From Bacteroidales bacterium (GTDB lineage Bacteria > Bacteroidota > Bacteroidia > Bacteroidales > Bacteroidaceae), in contig JAAYDO010000112.1 in the NCBI GenBank assembly GCA_012729225.1, positions 1 through 48,821 on the forward strand: a DNA stretch of 48,821 bases. Reading direction: 5' to 3'. Under the pieces are notes generated by a model. It had not been told where the DNA came from and ran no database searches. It saw only the letters and a program-made list of their open reading frames with translations. Both the position numbers and the translations under genes were made by a program. Below are positions 44,405 to 48,821 of this stretch, one piece after another (the first letter of the stretch is position 1; each line of letters opens with the position of its first letter).

Positions 44405-45832
44405 ATGAAGAAGATTTGCCTGTATTTTGAGATACATCAGATAGTCCATCTCAAGCGTTACCGTTTCTTCGATATCGGTCGCGACCACTACTACTACGAT
44501 GATTTCGAGAACGAGCGTTCTATTACCGACATTGCCGAACGAAGTTATGTGCCTGCATTGCAGACTCTCCTCCAGATGTGTAAGGATAATTCTGCTTTTA
44601 GGGTAGCCTTCTCACTCTCAGGTGTAGGGCTTGAGCAGTTGGAATTTCATGCGCCACAGGTGATAGACCTCTTGCAGGAACTCAACTCTACAGGCCAGGT
44701 GGAGTTTCTCTGCGAACCTTATAGTCATGGTCTTTCATCCCTTGCAAACGAGGAAAGTTTTGCTGCTGAGGTGAAGCACATGAGCGATACCATCAAGAAT
44801 ATGTTTGGCAAGCGTCCTAAGGTGTTCCGCAACTCATCACTCATCTACAATGATGATATAGGTGCGCAGGTAGCAGCAATGGGATTCAAGGGAATCCTCA
44901 CGGAAGGTGCAAAACAGGTGCTTGGATGGAAATCCCCACATTATATATATAATTGTGCAAGTGACCCACGCCTTAAACTTCTTATGCGTGATATTAAACT
45001 TTCAGAGGATATCATGGAGCGTTTCTCCCATCAAGACTGGTCTGAGTTCCCGCTCTTTGCCGACAAGTGGCTTGATTGGGTGGCCGAAACACCAGAAGGG
45101 GAGGATGTCATCAATATCTTTGGAGAATTGGTCACTTTCGGTATCCTTCAACCTCTGTCAAGCAACATCCTTGAGTTCCTCAAGGCAATCCCTGCTTTGG
45201 CAAAGGAGCGTGGCATAGGTTTCGCTCTTCCGTCAGAACTCTGTTCGGAGAAGAGTGTGGGAAGCATTGATGTGCCTTACAACATCTCTTGGGTGGACGA
45301 GGAGCGCGACACATCTTGCTGGTTGGGCAATGTCATGCAGCGTGAGGCATTCAACAAACTCTACAGTGTGGCAGATCGTGTTCGTGTGTGTGGCGACCGT
45401 CGCATTCAGATGGACTGGGATAGTCTGCAAGCATCCAACAATTTCCGCTTCATGACCACCAAGCCTGGCTATCAGTATCGAGGCATCTACGACAGTCCTT
45501 ACGATGCCTTCACCAACTATATGAACATCTTGGGTGACTTCATCTCTCGTGTCAATAACCTCTATGGAGGTGCTGACAATGAAGAGATTGATGGTCTCAT
45601 CACAGTCATTAAGAATCAAGGGGACGAACTTGCAGCAAAGGACAAGGAAATAGAACGTTTGCGAAAGAAACTTGAGAAACTCAATCCTTCTGCTGTCAAG
45701 GAAGAATCTTCAGAAAAGGAAGAGCCAAAGAAAAAGCCTGCAAAGAAAGCAACCCCTAAAAAAGAATCATCAAAGGTGGCATCTTCAGCCGGCAAGCCAG
45801 CGTCTAAGAAAACCTCTACGAAGAAAAAATAG
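44405..45832 (+). CDS. GH57 alpha-glucan-active enzyme with a lysine-rich tail
   Basis: 475 residues. The GH57 barrel covers about 1-400: LYFEIHQIVHLKRYRFFDIG carries the first motif (HQ), FLCEPYSHGLSSL the second. The catalytic glutamate is E167 in GILTEG. Relatives are alpha-amylases, 4-alpha-glucanotransferases or branching enzymes. From about 400 a short coiled coil (GDELAAKDKEIERLRKKLEK) leads into roughly 50 residues of Lys, Ala, Ser and Pro (KKKPAKKATPKKES and onward), like a histone H1 tail. That tail is unusual for GH57 and could bind the anionic cell surface, nucleic acid or a partner. Confidence 0.92.
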   Translation: MKKICLYFEIHQIVHLKRYRFFDIGRDHYYYDDFENERSITDIAERSYVPALQTLLQMCKDNSAFRVAFSLSGVGLEQLEFHAPQVIDLLQELNSTGQVEFLCEPYSHGLSSLANEESFAAEVKHMSDTIKNMFGKRPKVFRNSSLIYNDDIGAQVAAMGFKGILTEGAKQVLGWKSPHYIYNCASDPRLKLLMRDIKLSEDIMERFSHQDWSEFPLFADKWLDWVAETPEGEDVINIFGELVTFGILQPLSSNILEFLKAIPALAKERGIGFALPSELCSEKSVGSIDVPYNISWVDEERDTSCWLGNVMQREAFNKLYSVADRVRVCGDRRIQMDWDSLQASNNFRFMTTKPGYQYRGIYDSPYDAFTNYMNILGDFISRVNNLYGGADNEEIDGLITVIKNQGDELAAKDKEIERLRKKLEKLNPSAVKEESSEKEEPKKKPAKKATPKKESSKVASSAGKPASKKTSTKKK

Positions 45833-45896
45833 AACTCCTGTTTTCATGTAAGAATAGATACAGTTCTCTGGCATACTTTAAGAATGTCACAACCAC

Positions 45897-45938
45897 ATGT
45901 GGGATTGTCTTCAAATAGGCAATCCCACATTCTTTATT
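45897..45938 (+). terminator. Terminator of the glycogen operon
   Basis: CATGTGGGATTG-region stem: ATGTGGGATTG (45897-45907) pairs perfectly with CAATCCCACAT (45920-45930), loop 12, followed by TCTTTATT. It lies 65 bases after the GH57 stop. Confidence 0.75.
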
Positions 45939-45939
45939 G

Positions 45940-46123
45940 TGGAATATCTCTATTAATGTGAGTATGATGGATTCAGATGATGAAACAGTTGCTTTCAATA
46001 GTTGGTAACTTTCAATCACATCTCATATCCGCAACCTCTACGAGCAAGAAGATTGTTGTGCCATAAAGAGGAGAAAGCGAATTCATGCCTCGAAATCTTG
46101 AAATGTTTTTATAACAACAAAAG
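45940..46123. other. Gene-free stretch between convergent genes
   Basis: About 180 bases between the two terminators with no gene, repeat or clear regulatory site. The whole gap from 45833 to 46198 is accounted for by the terminators at each side. Confidence 0.5.
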
Positions 46124-46180
46124 TCCGAATTATCTGTTGTGAATCCATTGACTCATACAAGATAACTCGGATTTTTTCTT
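46124..46180 (-). terminator. Terminator of the GH2 gene (works both ways)
   Basis: TCCGAATTATCT (46124-46135) pairs with AGATAACTCGGA (46160-46171), one mismatch. TTTTTT follows on the plus strand and ACTTTTGTTG on the minus strand. It lies 28 bases past the GH2 stop. Confidence 0.65.
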
Positions 46181-46198
46181 CTGCTATAAAGCCTATTG

Positions 46199-48493
46199 TT
46201 ACTTTACTTTCACAACGGAACGGGCTGGTTTCTTAACCTTATCAGAAACCGCAGAGACGATAGCCTCGCCAGCCTTCTTGCCACTACGTACCACGATAAG
46301 TGCGCGACCTTTGTAAGTGGTCACCTTTGGCGATGTTTTAGGCTCGAGGTCGCGGAGATTAGCCGTGGCTGCAGACAGGAGTGTGGCCTTTCCCTCTACA
46401 GTCACCGTAACAGGAATAGAAGCATCGGGCACGAACTGTCCATCCTTGTCCACCACCTCAAGAGTAAGATAAGCAAGATCCTCTCCATTGGCCAAAATGT
46501 GCTTTCGGTCGGCAACAAGGCGTAGGGATGCAGGCTCTCCACTGGTCTGAAGGATGCGCTCCTGCATTTCCTTGTCGTTCGTATCGAGCGAAACGGCACG
46601 TAACGTACCTGGCTGGTAAGGCAAGGAGATGACAGCCTTGTACTGCGTATCAAAGCTTACTGCCTTTTCTGCCACCATCTTTCCATTGAGGTAGAGCCTA
46701 ACCTTTGGAGCCTTGGTGTAGATCTCCACCTCTATGTTCTTTCCCTCATGACCGCTCCAGTTCCACGATTCCCAAGTAGGCCATGTGGACCACATAGTCT
46801 CGCTGATGTGACCGTTGTAGTAATAGTCGGGCTCTCGCACAGATAGATAGAGGTCTGGACTGCCTTCGGGAGTATTCCACAGCATGCTTCGATAGTGCGA
46901 GATAGGCTTGCGCCAGCCCGTCACATCCACATCTCCACAGTAAGCACCGTGGTAAGGGAAATGCTCTGCTTGCCAACTCTCCTGACGAGGTTCACCCTCA
47001 TAGTGATACATTCCAATTCCTGATTCTCCAAGATAGTCAAGTCCTGTCCACACCATATCTCCAATGATGTAGGGATGCTCCATGGTGTGCTTCCAGTTGG
47101 AAAAGGCATTGCGCGGATAACTTTCAGTCTGCCATATCACGCGCTCTGGGCAACGCTTGTGGTCGCCCTCAGCCTTGTGTATCATGTAATTGTAGCCTAC
47201 AATGTCGAGCACAGCGGCATGAGGATCAAAAATATCCCAATCGCTGTCCCAGGCACAGAGAGCCTCGGTGACGGGACGTGTGTTGTCAAGAGCCGTGATG
47301 ACATTCTTAAACTTCTGTGCTGTATGAATAACACGTATCTCCTTGCGCTCGATGATTTCATTTCCTATGCTGTAGGAGATGATGCTCGGATGATTGCGGT
47401 CACGAAGTACCATGGCGGTCAGGTCCTCGGTGTAGCAAGAGTCGATGACGAGGTGATAGTCATATGGGTTTTTCTCAGTGTACCATCCGTCGAACGACTC
47501 ATCAACCACCATCATTCCTATGCTGTCGCAGGCATCGAGCATGGCTCGTGTCTGTGGATTGTGTGAGGTGCGGATAAGGTTAAAGCCAGCCTCCTTCATC
47601 AGTTTCACCTTACGTATCTCCGCAGCATCGAAAGCCATAGCTCCTATCACGCCATTATCGTGATGCACGCAGGCTCCGTTGATGAGAGTGGGTTGTCCAT
47701 TGAGCAGGAAACCTCGCTGGGCATCATACTCGATGGTTCTGACACCGTGCTTCACCTTCATCTCGCCCACCTGAATGTCGTAGAGTGCGGGATGTTTGGG
47801 CGACCACAGGTTCACATTGCGGAGCATACGCACCTCATCGTGCTTGTCGGCATAGGTGATACGTACGGCAGCAGAATCTGCGTGTGAACCATCGGAAGAG
47901 ATTCCATACACTTTTTCAGTACGGACAAATAGTTTCTGAGGGTCATCCATCTTGTTCTCGTCGTAAGTTTCGAGCCACACGTGACGATAGATGCCCGAAC
48001 CGCTATACCATCGGCAGTTAGGTTGCTGACTGTTGTTGACGCGCACGGCAATGGTATTGGTGCCTTCTGTTATATAGGAGGTAATATTGATCTTGAATGG
48101 AGTGTAGCCATAAGCATGCGTGCCTGCTTGCTTACCGTTCACATACACAGTGCAGTTTTCATACACTCCTTCGAAATGCAGCCATAGTGATTGGCTGGCG
48201 CTAACCCTAAGGTCTTTGCCTTCGACTTGTTTGCGATACCAGCCGATGCCTCCTGGGAAATAGCCACCACCCCATCTAGTGGCGGCATCTGCCTTCGGAG
48301 CGTGGTAGATGTCCCAATCGTGAGGTAGATTCACACGTTGCCATTGCGAATCATCGAATGTTGAATGTTGAGCACCAGAAACATCCTGCTCCAAGAATCG
48401 CCAGCCGAAGTTGAAATTCTGCTGGCGGCTTTGTCCGAATAGGGAGGTGGACATCAAAGACCATACTCCCAATGATAATAAAAGTTGTTTCAT
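46199..48493 (-). CDS. Secreted GH2 glycosidase (beta-galactosidase-like)
   Basis: 764 residues with a signal peptide (MKQLLLSLGVWSLMSTSLFG). Sugar-binding domain at about 25-170 (RVNLPHDWDIYHAPKAD), short Ig-like domain, then the TIM barrel (IRTSHNPQTRAMLDACDSIG). The acid/base glutamate lies in SYSIGNEIIE near residue 378 and the nucleophile in MVWTGLDYLGESGIG near 490. A DUF4982-like domain follows (WNWSGHEGKNIEVEIYTKAP) and a C-terminal Ig-like beta domain (ILANGEDLAYLTLEVVDKDG). It would act in the periplasm or at the surface on plant or host glycans. No SusC/SusD pair is in view, though one may lie past the window. Substrate could also be beta-glucuronide or beta-mannoside. Confidence 0.9.
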   Translation of the reverse strand: MKQLLLSLGVWSLMSTSLFGQSRQQNFNFGWRFLEQDVSGAQHSTFDDSQWQRVNLPHDWDIYHAPKADAATRWGGGYFPGGIGWYRKQVEGKDLRVSASQSLWLHFEGVYENCTVYVNGKQAGTHAYGYTPFKINITSYITEGTNTIAVRVNNSQQPNCRWYSGSGIYRHVWLETYDENKMDDPQKLFVRTEKVYGISSDGSHADSAAVRITYADKHDEVRMLRNVNLWSPKHPALYDIQVGEMKVKHGVRTIEYDAQRGFLLNGQPTLINGACVHHDNGVIGAMAFDAAEIRKVKLMKEAGFNLIRTSHNPQTRAMLDACDSIGMMVVDESFDGWYTEKNPYDYHLVIDSCYTEDLTAMVLRDRNHPSIISYSIGNEIIERKEIRVIHTAQKFKNVITALDNTRPVTEALCAWDSDWDIFDPHAAVLDIVGYNYMIHKAEGDHKRCPERVIWQTESYPRNAFSNWKHTMEHPYIIGDMVWTGLDYLGESGIGMYHYEGEPRQESWQAEHFPYHGAYCGDVDVTGWRKPISHYRSMLWNTPEGSPDLYLSVREPDYYYNGHISETMWSTWPTWESWNWSGHEGKNIEVEIYTKAPKVRLYLNGKMVAEKAVSFDTQYKAVISLPYQPGTLRAVSLDTNDKEMQERILQTSGEPASLRLVADRKHILANGEDLAYLTLEVVDKDGQFVPDASIPVTVTVEGKATLLSAATANLRDLEPKTSPKVTTYKGRALIVVRSGKKAGEAIVSAVSDKVKKPARSVVKVK

Positions 48494-48519
48494 GTATTAA
48501 AAAAATAAAAAAGAAGGTA

Positions 48520-48551
48520 CAAATATATTGAAAATTATGATGATGACCAAA
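48520..48551 (-). promoter_or_regulatory. Promoter of the GH2 gene
   Basis: Minus strand: TTTG (48548-48551), 20-base spacer, TATATTTG (48520-48527). This is a full match to the Bacteroidetes consensus, with a leader of about 20 bases. Confidence 0.75.
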
Positions 48552-48701
48552 TTTGCAAACGATAAAGATGCTTGTTACAGTAGTAAAAGCGGAAAAATAA
48601 AGGAAAACGACCTGTGGTGCATTGTGATTGAAGACTGCTACATGTGTAAATAATGTAAGTTCGGATGAATTCATCACACCTTATCTGATATGATTTAGAA
48701 A

Positions 48702-48821
48702 GGTAAATAAAAGCAGGTGCGTATGAGGATGAAATAGAGGGATTTACCGACCATTTGACATGTCGCTTGATTGAGGAATTTCTCATGCTCCAACGAACAA
48801 TGTTGCGATGACCAACGAACA
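48702..48821 (+). repeat. Dispersed intergenic element, copy D (cut by window end)
   Basis: Begins GGTAAATAAAAGCA, followed by GTGCGTATGAGGATGAAAT as in copy B. The first 22-base unit lies near the window end and the second is truncated. It lies upstream of the GH2 gene; the gene on its other side is outside the window. Confidence 0.85.

Overview
The window looks like chromosomal DNA of a Bacteroidales bacterium, most likely Prevotella/Segatella-like. Evidence: the Bacteroidetes-type order nusB-yajC-ybbR-coaE, small Bacteroidetes-specific proteins (DUF5606, DUF3276/PUR-alpha), an extended NusB, and many promoters of the Bacteroidetes form (TTG or TTTG, 19-20 bp spacer, TAnnTTTG). The species is inferred from family knowledge; no search was run. 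I see no prophage, integrase, intact insertion sequence, CRISPR array or rRNA.

Layout. 1-7 kb holds housekeeping genes: DUF5606, coaE, ybbR-like, yajC and nusB on the minus strand, then DUF3276, rplY, pth and an S4 RNA-binding protein on the plus strand. pepT follows on the minus strand. 8.6-23.4 kb is a surface polysaccharide locus in two plus-strand blocks split by one minus-strand WecA/MraY-like gene. Block 1 has a small sugar-phosphate transferase, a large SLBB export protein, UDP-galactopyranose mutase and three GT4 glycosyltransferases. Block 2 has a UDP-glucuronate-type epimerase, a chain-length protein, a flippase, an unrecognised GT-B-like protein and an EpsG/Wzy-like polymerase. A decayed 560-bp stretch follows, then Wzi and a lipoprotein on the minus strand. 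Together these genes describe a Wzx/Wzy-type capsule or exopolysaccharide, probably with galactofuranose and perhaps galacturonate.

26-30.6 kb (minus) has rny, a candidate 6S-like RNA, zapA, a coiled-coil partner, an unknown conserved-looking protein and a second, polytopic sugar-phosphate transferase. 31.4-40.9 kb has upp, a CNNM transporter, a DciA-like protein with recF, tRNA-Gly(CCC), an NhaD-like antiporter, pfkA, a shortened MiaA-like protein, a lipid kinase and a Crp/Fnr regulator. 41-46 kb is a glycogen operon (debranching enzyme, glycogen-synthase-like GT, GH57), divergent from the Crp/Fnr gene. 46.2-48.5 kb is a secreted GH2 glycosidase.

The most unusual content is a dispersed intergenic element of about 150-200 bp, seen four times (6568-6745, 33311-33509, 39739-39893, 48702-end). 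It has a constant 5' end, a leader hairpin, two to four 22-bp units and a T-rich tail. Each unit has constant flanks around a variable 6-bp core. Three copies lie between convergent genes, and a related 22-bp array with a different core lies at 6838-6940.
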